Source of the DNA: Ureibacillus thermophilus
Lineage (GTDB): Bacteria > Bacillota > Bacilli > Bacillales_A > Planococcaceae
Length of the DNA stretch: 64,000 nucleotides
Direction: 5' to 3' (one strand)
NCBI RefSeq assembly: GCF_042657185.1
Contig: NZ_JBHSNN010000062.1
In this document: positions 44,206 to 53,433 of the stretch, piece by piece
Layout of the letters: every line of letters begins with the position of its first letter
Numbering within the stretch: position 1 is the stretch's first letter
The notes under the pieces: generated by a model
Seen by the model: only the letters and a program-made list of their open reading frames with translations
Database searches by the model: none
Told to the model about the DNA's origin: nothing
Translations under genes and position numbers: made by a program

Positions 44206-44297
44206 ATTGTTGTTTCGAACAACTTCCAGTCTTTTAAAGGGACAAGTTCTTTACAAACTTGTGAAATTTCTGTATCTTTTTTATTAAGTTGCTAATT

Positions 44298-44460
44298 AAA
44301 ATGGACAGTATCTTCATGAACTGTACCGAAAGCAACAGAAATAAAAGAGAATCTGCCTTGATCGCTAATGACAGGGACGGAAGAAAACAAGTTCGAAACA
44401 CACCGAACAGATACTATCCTTCTGTCCATTTTTGGAAGAAGGATTTTTTGTTTTCTTCCT
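44298..44460 (+). ncRNA. structured leader RNA upstream of panB (candidate cis-regulatory)
   Basis: A long-range stem pairs 44298-44312 (AAAATGGACAG plus TATC) with 44410-44432 (GATA, an 8-nt bulge, CTGTCCATTTT). About 97 nt lie between the arms and contain smaller stems: CTGT/ACAG near 44321-44337, CAGA/TCTG, and GTTCG/CGAAC near 44392-44407. A second hairpin GGAAGAA / TTCTTCC (44434-44459) follows, then the panB ribosome site. panB leaders in Firmicutes are known to carry the 'pan' RNA motif; membership here is not shown. Confidence 0.5.
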
Positions 44461-44484
44461 CCGAATTTAAAAAGGGGGAAATAT

Positions 44485-45318
44485 ATGAACACAACAACAG
44501 ATTTCATAAAAATGAAAGCTAATAGGGAAAAAATTGTCATGGTGACGGCTTATGACTACCCTGGAGCGAAATATGCGGAACAGGCAGGAGTCGATATGAT
44601 TCTTGTCGGAGATTCATTAGGGATGGTCGTTTTAGGCTATGAGTCGACGGTGCAAGTGACTGTAGATGATATGATCCACCATGCAAAAGCGGTTCGCCGC
44701 GGTGCAAAGGATACGTTTATGGTGGTGGATATGCCCTTTGGCTCTTACCATGGAGACCCAAACGAAGCGCTGAAAACAGCTGTCCGCATGGTGCAAGAGT
44801 CAGGGGCAGATGCCTTGAAAGTAGAAGGTGCGGGAGAAGTCCTTTATGTCATTAAAAAATTAGTACAAGCTGGTATTCCTGTAGTTGCTCATTTAGGTTT
44901 GACCCCTCAATCAATAGGAGTGCTTGGAGGATATAAAGTGCAGGGGAAAACGGCTGAACAGGCGAAAAATTTAGTGGAAGATGCCCTTCGCTGCCAAGAA
45001 GCAGGCGCCATGGCAGTTGTATTAGAATGCATCCCTCATCAGTTGACTGAAATCGTTTCTAAAAAATTGGTTATTCCAACAATCGGCATTGGCGCGGGTC
45101 CTGAAGCGGATGGCCAAGTATTAGTGTTCCATGATTTTTTGAGATACGGAAGCCATCATATTCCAAAATTTGTGAAAGCCTTTGCTGATGTGGGGGAACA
45201 AGTTCAAAAGGGAATGGAAGGTTATATAAAAGCGGTCAAAGACGGTTCGTTCCCTGCTCTTGAACATTGTTTCACCATGAAAGAGGAAGAATTATTTTCG
45301 ATTTATGGAGGAACATAA
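44485..45318 (+). CDS. panB: 3-methyl-2-oxobutanoate hydroxymethyltransferase
   Basis: A 277-residue enzyme, first committed step of pantothenate synthesis, using methylene-THF. Conserved MVTAYDYPGAKYAEQAG (near 19-35), GDSLGMVVLGYEST (near 42-55) and IGIGAGPEADGQVLV (near 199-213). ATG 44485 with AAAGGGGG upstream; a longer in-frame start would lie within the structured leader. First gene of panBCD. Confidence 0.96.
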   Translation: MNTTTDFIKMKANREKIVMVTAYDYPGAKYAEQAGVDMILVGDSLGMVVLGYESTVQVTVDDMIHHAKAVRRGAKDTFMVVDMPFGSYHGDPNEALKTAVRMVQESGADALKVEGAGEVLYVIKKLVQAGIPVVAHLGLTPQSIGVLGGYKVQGKTAEQAKNLVEDALRCQEAGAMAVVLECIPHQLTEIVSKKLVIPTIGIGAGPEADGQVLVFHDFLRYGSHHIPKFVKAFADVGEQVQKGMEGYIKAVKDGSFPALEHCFTMKEEELFSIYGGT

Positions 45319-45321
45319 CCA

Positions 45322-46185
45322 ATGGAAGTTGTACAAACAATCGCTGAACTAAAATCAATCGTGCGAAAAGTAAAATCCGAGGGAAAAACAATTGGTCTTG
45401 TGCCGACGATGGGATATCTTCATGAAGGGCACATGGCGCTTGCGAAAAAGGCAAGAGAAGAAAACGATGTTGTCATTATGAGCATTTTTGTCAATCCTAC
45501 CCAATTTGGACCGAATGAAGACTATGAATCATATCCAAGAGATTTAGAGAGGGATCGAAAAATTGCTGAATCCGTTGGGGTTGACATTGTGTTTGCCCCA
45601 TCCGTTGAAGAAATGTATCCGACAGATGGAGGCATCCGCATTCATGCTGGCAGACAGGCAACCATTCTTTGCGGTGCATCAAGACCAGGCCATTTTGACG
45701 GGGTGCTGCAAGTGGTGACAAAATTATTCCATTTGGCAGAACCGACAAGGGCATATTTTGGCCAAAAAGATGCCCAGCAAGTCGCCATTGTGACGACTCT
45801 TGTGAGAGATTATAATTTCCCGTTAGAAATTCGAACAGTGCCAATCGTACGGGAAGAAGACGGTCTAGCAAAATCCTCCCGAAACGTTTATTTGTCGGTA
45901 GAAGAGCGGAAAGAGGCTCCGGCAATCTTTCAATCTTTGAAACTGGCAAAAGAAGTATTTTTATCTTCCCATGATGCAGAAAAAGCGACTCGCGCAGCAA
46001 AAGAGTATATTTTAGAGAAAACAAAGGGACGTATTGATTATGTGGAGTTGTTATCCTATCCAGATCTAACACCTGTGGATGAGACAACGGAACAATTTTT
46101 GCTTGCAGCGGCGGTATTTATCGGGAAAACGCGCTTGATCGACAATATCATTTTTTCAAAAGAAGGAGAAATGAAGAATGTTTAG
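45322..46185 (+). CDS. panC: pantothenate synthetase (pantoate-beta-alanine ligase)
   Basis: A 287-residue ATP-dependent ligase of the nucleotidyltransferase fold. VPTMGYLHEGHMAL (near 27-40) holds the HxGH motif, with SIFVNPTQFGPNED (near 54) and the KMSKS-like KSSRN (near 188). It follows panB by 3 nt and overlaps panD by 8 nt. Confidence 0.96.
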   Translation: MEVVQTIAELKSIVRKVKSEGKTIGLVPTMGYLHEGHMALAKKAREENDVVIMSIFVNPTQFGPNEDYESYPRDLERDRKIAESVGVDIVFAPSVEEMYPTDGGIRIHAGRQATILCGASRPGHFDGVLQVVTKLFHLAEPTRAYFGQKDAQQVAIVTTLVRDYNFPLEIRTVPIVREEDGLAKSSRNVYLSVEERKEAPAIFQSLKLAKEVFLSSHDAEKATRAAKEYILEKTKGRIDYVELLSYPDLTPVDETTEQFLLAAAVFIGKTRLIDNIIFSKEGEMKNV

Positions 46186-46561
46186 AGAAATGATGAACGC
46201 TAAAATTCATCGTGCGCAAGTAACAGAAGCCAATTTAAACTACGTCGGTTCCATTACGATTGATGCGGATCTTTTAGATGCGGTCGGAATGCTTCCAAAT
46301 GAAAAAGTGCAAGTGGTAAACAACAATAACGGTGCGCGGTTTGAAACATATATCATCCCCGGAAAGCGTGGAAGCGGGGTTATTTGTGTAAATGGTGCTG
46401 CTGCCCGTCTTGTTCAAGAAGGGGATATTGTTATTATTATTTCATATGCCTATGTAGAACAGGAAAAACTGGCTGAACATAAACCGACTGTTGCCATCAT
46501 GGGAGAAGGCAACAAAATTAAAGAAATTATCCACTATGAACCGGAAGCGACAGTGCTATAA
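46178..46561 (+). CDS. panD: aspartate 1-decarboxylase proenzyme
   Basis: A 127-residue pyruvoyl enzyme that makes beta-alanine. Self-cleavage site Gly-Ser in YVGSITID (Ser25) yields the pyruvoyl group; NNNNGARFETY and NGAAAR are conserved. AAGGAG before the ATG. Last gene of the pan operon. Confidence 0.96.
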   Translation: MFREMMNAKIHRAQVTEANLNYVGSITIDADLLDAVGMLPNEKVQVVNNNNGARFETYIIPGKRGSGVICVNGAAARLVQEGDIVIIISYAYVEQEKLAEHKPTVAIMGEGNKIKEIIHYEPEATVL

Positions 46562-46565
46562 ATAG

Positions 46566-46606
46566 AAAAAGGCAAATTGGAGAGGGAATATCCAATTTGC
46601 CTTTTC
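46566..46606 (+). terminator. terminator of panBCD
   Basis: Perfect stem AAAAGGCAAATTGGA / TCCAATTTGCCTTTT with a 9-nt loop. Confidence 0.85.
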
Positions 46607-46683
46607 TGTTTATGAAAACATTTTCTTAAATTACCATTGATTTACAAATTATTGAATGGTAATTTTTTATATGAGGTGATGTG

Positions 46684-48024
46684 ATGAAAAAATATGATGT
46701 TGCAATTATCGGTGCAGGTGCCGGTGGATATGTGGCCGCCATTTATGCGGCAAGAAGCGGGCTGAATGTTGCTTTAGTTGAGAAAGGAAAAGTCGGAGGG
46801 GCCTGCTTTAATTTAGGCTGCATCCCATCCAAAATTATGATTGAACATTCCAAGCTTATTCAAAAAATGAATCAAGGAAAAGAATGGGGCATTACATCGG
46901 GGCCTGTTCAGATAGACTTTCCAAAATTAATGCAGCGAAAGGATGTCTTGATTCAACAATTATTGGAAGATATCCATCGTTATATTGGAAATAACACGAT
47001 TACTTTCTATGAAGGAAAAGGGGAAGTCTCAAAAGATTTAACCGTGAAAGTGAACGGAAAAGAATTTCAAGCGGAACATATCATTTTAGCAACGGGAAGC
47101 AAACCATTTGTGCCGCCGTTTAAAGGGCTAGAGACGGCCACTTATTATACGACGGATACAATTTTTCATATCAAGGAGCTACCTAAGCAATTAACGATTA
47201 TCGGCGGTGGGGTCATTTCCATTGAGATGGCTTTCAGTTTAGCTCCACTCGGGACAAAAGTGACGATTTTAAATCATAGCCATGATATTTTGCAGACAGA
47301 AGAGCCAGATGCACGGCCCATTATCCGCGAAAAATTGTGTGATTTAGGGGTCGAACTTGTATTGGATTTTGAGTTTAAAGAATTTCGTGGAAATAAAATT
47401 GTGACGTCTCGAGGTGTTTATACATACGAAAACTTATTATTTGCAACGGGAAGAAGACCAAATGTAGAAATTGCCGAATCTCTCGGGCTGGAAATGAATG
47501 GTCGCTTTATTAAAGTCAATGAACATTATGAAACAAGCATGCCGCGTGTATATGCAATCGGCGATATTATCGGCGGGTATCAATTAGCCCACGCGGCAAG
47601 TGCGGAAGGCATTCATGTCATTGAAACGATTCTTGGAAATCATCCTGAGCCAATCGATCAATCTGCTATTCCACGGTGCGTTTATTCTACTCCGGAAATC
47701 GCAACTTTTGGCGTAATGGAAGATGAAGTCAATCCAGAAGAAGTAATTGTGACAAAACTTCCATTTAAATCCAACCCAAAAGCCCTGATGGAAGGGAATT
47801 CAGATGGCTTTATTAAATTCATCTCCAGCAAAAAAGATAACCGCATTTTAGGAGCCTGTGTTGTAGCAGACGGGGCGACGGAAATCTTGAATTCCATGCT
47901 TGCGGTGAAAGTGGCTGGGGGAACTGCGGAGGATTTAGGAAACATCATATTCCCGCATCCGACAAAGAGTGAATTGATAGGAGATGCAGCGCGCACAGTT
48001 TTCTGGAAAGGCATTCATATTTAA
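46684..48024 (+). CDS. dihydrolipoyl dehydrogenase-family flavoprotein disulfide reductase
   Basis: A 446-residue FAD/NAD enzyme. GAGAGGYVAA (near 10-19), the redox-active CFNLGCIPSK (near 40-49), an NAD-binding IIGGGVISIEMA (near 176-187) and ATGRRPN (near 253). The C-terminal catalytic His motif reads FPHPTKSEL (near 425), matching the usual HPT(L/K)SE. It is not with 2-oxo acid dehydrogenase genes, so it may be a lone lipoamide or other disulfide reductase. It stands between panD and dinG, where B. subtilis has nothing. ATG 46684 follows GAGGTG. Confidence 0.88.
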   Translation: MKKYDVAIIGAGAGGYVAAIYAARSGLNVALVEKGKVGGACFNLGCIPSKIMIEHSKLIQKMNQGKEWGITSGPVQIDFPKLMQRKDVLIQQLLEDIHRYIGNNTITFYEGKGEVSKDLTVKVNGKEFQAEHIILATGSKPFVPPFKGLETATYYTTDTIFHIKELPKQLTIIGGGVISIEMAFSLAPLGTKVTILNHSHDILQTEEPDARPIIREKLCDLGVELVLDFEFKEFRGNKIVTSRGVYTYENLLFATGRRPNVEIAESLGLEMNGRFIKVNEHYETSMPRVYAIGDIIGGYQLAHAASAEGIHVIETILGNHPEPIDQSAIPRCVYSTPEIATFGVMEDEVNPEEVIVTKLPFKSNPKALMEGNSDGFIKFISSKKDNRILGACVVADGATEILNSMLAVKVAGGTAEDLGNIIFPHPTKSELIGDAARTVFWKGIHI

Positions 48025-48038
48025 CTAAGGAAAGTTGG

Positions 48039-48074
48039 TGCGAAAAGGTTGTTTGAAACCTTTTCGCATTTTTT
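48039..48074 (+). terminator. terminator after the disulfide reductase gene
   Basis: Stem TGCGAAAAGGTT / AACCTTTTCGCA with a 6-nt loop, then T6. Confidence 0.85.
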
Positions 48075-48131
48075 ATATCTATGTTACAATTCGCATATAG
48101 CTAAACTAATCAATTGTGAGTTGAGAAATAA

Positions 48132-50906
48132 ATGGATAATCAAAAATATGTCATCGTAGATTTGGAAACAACTGGACATTCTCCAAAAGCAGGAGATCGA
48201 ATTATTCAAATTTCTATGGTCATTATGAGAAATTGGGAAGTGGAAGAAACTTTCACGACTTTTATCCACCCAGAGCGGTCCATTCCCTTTTATATACAAG
48301 ACTTAACGAACATTTCAGAACGCGATATTGAAGGCGCTTTTCCTTTTGAATATTATGCAGAGGACATTTATGAACGATTGCAGGACGGCATATTTGTCGC
48401 CCATAATGCCGATTTTGACTTATCGTTCTTGCAAGCGGAATTTGAACGGGCTGGACTTTCAAAATGGAAGGGAAAGAAGATTGATACTGTAGAATTATCA
48501 AAAATACTCTTTCCGACAGCGCTGGGCTTTAAATTGGGCGATCTTGCAAACGATTTGGAAATTCCCCTTCATCATGCCCATCGTGCAGATGATGATGCAA
48601 TGGCAACAGCTCTTTTATTGAAAAAATGCTGGGAAGAAATTTTAATGCTTCCCGTTCAAACGATTGAACAATTGCATAAACATTCTTTTAAATTAAAATC
48701 AAATATCTCCCATTTGTTATTTCAGGCATTGCAAATAAAGCGGAAAACCATTGAAGATGAAGACAAATTTGCCCATTATCATCAGCTTGTTTTCAAAAAG
48801 AAACCGCCCATTGCCAGTGCACCTGATTTAAAAACAGTCTATCCTTCTTCTGATGAAGAAAAACAAGAGCTTCTTTCAAGACAGTTTCCAAATTTTGAAA
48901 AAAGAACAGAACAATTTCAAATGATGGATGCAATTTGGGAAACGCTCCAACAGAAAAAGGAAATGATGATTGAAGCATCTACAGGGGTAGGTAAGACTTT
49001 GGGCTACTTGCTGCCGGCCTTTATTTATGCCAAACAGCAAGGAAAGAAAATATGCATCAGCACCTACACTTCCGTTTTATTGGAACAGCTTTTATATAAA
49101 GAAATTCCGAAAATCGAAAATGTCTTCGGAATCAAGATTCATGCTACCCTCCTAAAGGGAATGCAAAATTATATAGATATTGAATTATTTGAACAGCTGC
49201 TTGAACAAGGGGAGCACTCCTATGACGAAACATTGACCATAATGCAAATTCTTGTTTGGCTTTCTAAAACGGAAACAGGGGACTTAAGCGAATTGAATCT
49301 TTCCGGCGGAGGACAGCTTTTGATTGAAAAAATCCGAAAAAAACGCCGAAACGAAAACCCTTTTGATTTTTATGAAAGAGCCATTCAAGAAAGTATGGAT
49401 GCGGATATTATTGTGACTAATCATGCGATGCTGCTTGCTGATTTGGAGCGCCTTGAACCTATTTTCCAATCGATTGACGGGTGGATTATCGATGAAGCCC
49501 ATCAATTGATTCAGGCCGCCATCCACCGCCAGCAAGTGATTTTTTCTTATGCCCAATGGAAATATTATTTTGGCCAAATGGGTCTTGCTTCAGAAGATGG
49601 GCTTTTTGAAATCTTTCAAAAAGCCGCTATGAAAACAGGACGATTTTCCAAACCATTATTCATTCAGTTGGAAAAGTCTTTTCAAAAAACGGTCAACCTT
49701 TTTGAGCAAGTGATGGAGACAATCGTTTCCTCCATGAAAAATCAAAAGCAGACTTATTTTGATTATAAACGGACCGCATTTTTGAAAGATTTATCATTTC
49801 ATCCATCTTTGTTAAAAGAAGTTTCCCGCTCTTTGCAACATTGGATTGATTTAGCCGAACAAGCATCCATACATTTTCGCCAAAATGTTGATGAATTATC
49901 AAAGGAAAATAAACTCCTTGTAGAACGATGGGATTACTGGATTCGCGAATGGAAACTGAAATTAGCGGAATGGGATGAACTTTTCTTTATAGAAAAAAAT
50001 CATTATGCCCTTTGGATTGAATGCGATAACCGCCAAATTCCAGGCAGCATCCGCATTTATAAAAAACCGATTGAAATTAGAGAATCCATCGAAAAACTAT
50101 TTCATTCTTTAAGAAAAAATGCGGGCATTATTTGGACTTCAGGAACGCTCACCATTCCGAACAATGAACGGTTTATCGCCAATCAATTAGGCATTGCAAA
50201 AGATGTTCCAATTTTGAAGCTAAATGCGCCGCAAAACTATTACGGAGGCGCGAAAGTCTATATTGCAACAGACATGCCGGATATCCAAGGAGTTCCCCAA
50301 TCCGAGTATATTGAATCTGTAGCAGCAGCCGTGACGCAAATTGTGCAATCCATTGAGGGGCGTTGTTTTGTGCTGTTTACATCCCAGGATATGTTGAAAC
50401 GGACTGTAGAACTTATTCAAGAGGCGGAATTATTGAAGGATTATTTATTATTTGCCCAAGGCGTGACAAGCGGCAGCCGGATGAGGCTATTGAAATCCTT
50501 TCAAAAATTTCAACGTTCTGTCTTGTTTGGCACGAACAGTTTTTGGGAAGGAGTCGATGTGCCCGGGGAGGATTTAAGTGCGGTGATTATTGTCCGATTG
50601 CCTTTTTCCTCTCCGGATGAACCAACATTTAAAACAAAAGCAGCCATCTTAAAAGAAAATGGGCAAAATGCTTTTACCGACTTATCGTTGCCGGAAGCCA
50701 TTTTACGATTTAAACAGGGATTTGGAAGACTCATCCGCTCTTCGAAGGATAAAGGGGCATTCATTGTATTGGACCGGCGAATTGAAACAAAATCCTATGG
50801 CACAGAATTTCTTAAAGCACTTCCAAACATTAAAATTGAAAAACTCCCTTTACAACATATGGTGAAAGATTTACAACATTGGTATAATAGCAGTGAAGAA
50901 AAGTAG
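48132..50906 (+). CDS. dinG: DinG-family exonuclease/helicase
   Basis: A 924-residue protein: an N-terminal DEDDh 3'-5' exonuclease domain (VDLETTGHSPKAGD near 9-22, HNADFD near 96, HRADDDAMATA near 150) fused to an XPD/DinG-type superfamily 2 helicase. The Walker A is ASTGVGKT (near 280), DEAH is near 455, and the late FWEGVDVPG and QGFGRLIR motifs are present. The iron-sulfur cysteines of E. coli DinG are not evident. In Firmicutes DinG the exonuclease activity dominates. ypmA, expected next, is missing. Confidence 0.94.
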   Translation: MDNQKYVIVDLETTGHSPKAGDRIIQISMVIMRNWEVEETFTTFIHPERSIPFYIQDLTNISERDIEGAFPFEYYAEDIYERLQDGIFVAHNADFDLSFLQAEFERAGLSKWKGKKIDTVELSKILFPTALGFKLGDLANDLEIPLHHAHRADDDAMATALLLKKCWEEILMLPVQTIEQLHKHSFKLKSNISHLLFQALQIKRKTIEDEDKFAHYHQLVFKKKPPIASAPDLKTVYPSSDEEKQELLSRQFPNFEKRTEQFQMMDAIWETLQQKKEMMIEASTGVGKTLGYLLPAFIYAKQQGKKICISTYTSVLLEQLLYKEIPKIENVFGIKIHATLLKGMQNYIDIELFEQLLEQGEHSYDETLTIMQILVWLSKTETGDLSELNLSGGGQLLIEKIRKKRRNENPFDFYERAIQESMDADIIVTNHAMLLADLERLEPIFQSIDGWIIDEAHQLIQAAIHRQQVIFSYAQWKYYFGQMGLASEDGLFEIFQKAAMKTGRFSKPLFIQLEKSFQKTVNLFEQVMETIVSSMKNQKQTYFDYKRTAFLKDLSFHPSLLKEVSRSLQHWIDLAEQASIHFRQNVDELSKENKLLVERWDYWIREWKLKLAEWDELFFIEKNHYALWIECDNRQIPGSIRIYKKPIEIRESIEKLFHSLRKNAGIIWTSGTLTIPNNERFIANQLGIAKDVPILKLNAPQNYYGGAKVYIATDMPDIQGVPQSEYIESVAAAVTQIVQSIEGRCFVLFTSQDMLKRTVELIQEAELLKDYLLFAQGVTSGSRMRLLKSFQKFQRSVLFGTNSFWEGVDVPGEDLSAVIIVRLPFSSPDEPTFKTKAAILKENGQNAFTDLSLPEAILRFKQGFGRLIRSSKDKGAFIVLDRRIETKSYGTEFLKALPNIKIEKLPLQHMVKDLQHWYNSSEEK

Positions 50907-50949
50907 CGAGTAAACTACTCTTCATCATATAGAAAAACAAGGTGTTCAA

Positions 50950-51429
50950 ATGAAAAATTGGATTATTTTTATCATAAGTTTTGTGTTAATATTAACTATT
51001 GGAATATCTAGTTTAGTCCTCTGGAAAGCATCAAGCCCATTCTCAAAAATTGAACAGCAGGCAATCGATTTGGCAATCTCGTCAAACTTAATCAAAACGG
51101 CTGCTGATGCTTATGTATATAATGGCAATAAGCCTTACGTTACCGTTTTAGGCGTTGATGAAGAGGGGGTTGAGAAGGCCGTTTTTGTACCAATTACATT
51201 AGAAGAAAAATCGATACAAATGGTTGAATTGAAAGATGGCATTTCAGAGGAAGAGGCTATTTCGATTTTAGAAAAAAAAGATGTTAAAAAAGTGCTTCAT
51301 ACAAAATTAGGCTATGAGGAACCGGGGGCTGTCTGGGAAATTGCTTATATTAACAAATCGGACAAACTCAACTATGTCTACATTTTGTTTGAAGATGGAC
51401 AATGGTGGAAACGCATTTTGAATTTATAG
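50950..51429 (+). CDS. ypmB: YpmB-like membrane-anchored protein (DUF5590/PepSY)
   Basis: A 159-residue protein with one N-terminal membrane helix (near 5-25) and an exported PepSY-like domain (ISEEEAISILEKKDVKKVLHTKLGYEEPGAVWEIAY). Function unknown; it lies between dinG and aspB as in B. subtilis. AAGGTG precedes the ATG. Confidence 0.88.
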   Translation: MKNWIIFIISFVLILTIGISSLVLWKASSPFSKIEQQAIDLAISSNLIKTAADAYVYNGNKPYVTVLGVDEEGVEKAVFVPITLEEKSIQMVELKDGISEEEAISILEKKDVKKVLHTKLGYEEPGAVWEIAYINKSDKLNYVYILFEDGQWWKRILNL

Positions 51430-51444
51430 AGGAGTCGATTAGGA

Positions 51445-52638
51445 ATGAAAGAATTATTGGCCAATCGTGTAAAAACTTTAACACCATCATCAACTTTAGC
51501 AATTACTGCGAAGGCAAAAGAAATGAAAGCACAAGGCATCGACGTGATTGGACTTGGAGCTGGAGAACCTGATTTTAACACTCCACAAAACATCATTGAT
51601 GCTGCAGTTGATTCAATGCAAAAAGGATTTACAAAATATACTCCATCTGGAGGGCTTCCGGCTCTAAAAGAAGCGATTATCGAAAAATTTAAACGAGATA
51701 ATCAATTGGAATATAAGCCAAATGAAATCATCGTCGGCGTTGGTGCAAAACACGTTCTTTACACTTTATTTCAAGTTATTTTAAATGATGGCGATGAAGT
51801 CATCATCCCAACGCCATATTGGGTTTCCTATCCTGAGCAAGTAAAACTTGCAGGCGGGGTTCCTGTTTATATTGAAACAACGAGCGAACAAAACTACAAA
51901 ATCAATGCTGCGCAATTGAAAAATGCTATTACGGATAAAACAAAAGCGTTGATTATCAACTCTCCAAGCAATCCAACGGGAATGCTCTACACGCGTGAAG
52001 AATTAGAAGAGATTGCAAAAGTAGCCCTTGAACACAACATTCTCATCGTTTCAGATGAAATTTATGAAAAACTTGTATACAATGGTGCTGAGCATTTCTC
52101 CATTGCACAAATTTCAGATGAAGTAAAAGCAAAAACAATCGTAATTAACGGTGTTTCAAAATCCCATTCCATGACAGGCTGGCGAATCGGATATGCAGCA
52201 GGGGACGCAGATATTATTAAAGCTATGACCGATTTAGCATCTCACTCTACTTCCAATCCAACGACTGCCTCTCAATATGGAGCAATTGAAGCGTATAATG
52301 GGCCGCAAGATTCTGTAGAAGAGATGAGAAAAGCCTTTGAATCACGTTTAGAAGCCATTTATCCGAAATTAAATGCCATTCCTGGCTTTAAAGTAGTTAA
52401 ACCTCAAGGTGCCTTCTATTTATTGCCGGATGTAAGCGAGGCGGCTGCAAAAACTGGTTTTGCTTCAGTGGATGATTTTGCAAGCGCATTGCTAACAGAA
52501 GGAAACGTTGCAGTCATCCCAGGCTCTGGCTTTGGTGCGCCTTCCACAATCCGCATCAGCTATGCGACTTCTTTGGACTTGTTGGAAGAAGCAGTAAGCC
52601 GCATCGAAAAATTTGTAAAAGATCGTTGGCAAGAATAA
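51445..52638 (+). CDS. aspB: aspartate aminotransferase
   Basis: A 397-residue class I PLP enzyme interconverting aspartate and oxaloacetate. The PLP lysine is in NGVSKSHSMTGWRIGY (near 233-248); INSPSNPTG (near 171) and the C-terminal IRISYATS bind substrate carboxylates. GAGG-rich site before the ATG. In B. subtilis asnS follows; here dnaD follows directly. Confidence 0.95.
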   Translation: MKELLANRVKTLTPSSTLAITAKAKEMKAQGIDVIGLGAGEPDFNTPQNIIDAAVDSMQKGFTKYTPSGGLPALKEAIIEKFKRDNQLEYKPNEIIVGVGAKHVLYTLFQVILNDGDEVIIPTPYWVSYPEQVKLAGGVPVYIETTSEQNYKINAAQLKNAITDKTKALIINSPSNPTGMLYTREELEEIAKVALEHNILIVSDEIYEKLVYNGAEHFSIAQISDEVKAKTIVINGVSKSHSMTGWRIGYAAGDADIIKAMTDLASHSTSNPTTASQYGAIEAYNGPQDSVEEMRKAFESRLEAIYPKLNAIPGFKVVKPQGAFYLLPDVSEAAAKTGFASVDDFASALLTEGNVAVIPGSGFGAPSTIRISYATSLDLLEEAVSRIEKFVKDRWQE

Positions 52639-52703
52639 TAAATTTCCAAATCAGGGCGTCCGTATTTACGGGCGCTTACTTTCTAATGAAAGGAGTCACG
52701 GCG

Positions 52704-53423
52704 GTGAAGGAACAAAATCATCGACTCCGTAAGTGGACTGAGCAAAAAAATGTGAACATCCCAGAGCTTTTTTTTCGCCATTATAAAAAATTAGGCATCT
52801 CGGATAATGAAGCCATGCTATTGTTACAAATATTGGCCTTTCATTCAGAAAACGTTTATTTTCCGACTCCTAATGCGTTGGCTGAGAGAATGCACTATAC
52901 GGATGAAGAAATTCTAGCCAAACTGGAACGCCTCGTTCAAAAGGGTTTTTTAGAAATCTCCCAAGGATATGACGCAAACGGAATATTGTATGAAAAATAT
53001 TCCTTATTTCCATTATGGGATCGAATTTTGGATATTGTTGATAAACAAGCCATCCATCAAGAAGAGCAGCAAAAGAAAAAAGAGGAAGGAGAAATCTTTA
53101 CCCTTTTTGAACAAGAATTTGGCCGTTTGCTTTCCCCAATAGAAATTGAAACGATTTCTTCTTGGCTGGATCAAGATCAGCATTCCCCAAAAATTATCCG
53201 GGAAGCATTAAAAGAAGCGGTGCTCGCCGGAAAATTATCTTTTCGTTACATCGACCGGATTTTATTCGAATGGAAAAAGAAAAACATTCGCACTATCCAA
53301 CAAGTGGAAAAGCAACGGGAACAATTCGTTAAACAAAATTCACCTTCCATCCCTCCAAAGCAATTCACACCGGAAAATCACAAAAAAGTGCCATTTTACA
53401 ATTGGTTAGATGAAAGAGAATAG
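52704..53423 (+). CDS. dnaD: DNA replication initiation protein DnaD
   Basis: A 239-residue primosome protein that acts with DnaB and DnaI in loading the helicase. N-terminal winged-helix domain (near 15-105) and C-terminal DnaB-like domain (near 130-205) with the tail motif YIDRILFEWKKKNI. GTG 52704 is preferred because AAAGGAG lies 8 nt upstream; a longer in-frame start at 52626 overlaps aspB and lacks such a site. Followed by nth. Confidence 0.93.
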   Translation: MKEQNHRLRKWTEQKNVNIPELFFRHYKKLGISDNEAMLLLQILAFHSENVYFPTPNALAERMHYTDEEILAKLERLVQKGFLEISQGYDANGILYEKYSLFPLWDRILDIVDKQAIHQEEQQKKKEEGEIFTLFEQEFGRLLSPIEIETISSWLDQDQHSPKIIREALKEAVLAGKLSFRYIDRILFEWKKKNIRTIQQVEKQREQFVKQNSPSIPPKQFTPENHKKVPFYNWLDERE

Positions 53424-53433
53424 GGGAGATCAA

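Noticed and set aside
44368..44484. 39-residue N-terminal extension of panB
   Set aside because: It covers the structured leader, lacks a ribosome site, and is not part of PanB proteins.
44205..44485. T-box leader before panB
   Set aside because: No T-box antiterminator sequence (TGGNACCGCG) is present.
45497..46087. 196-residue open frame on the minus strand
   Set aside because: It lies wholly antisense to panC, has no ribosome site and resembles no family.
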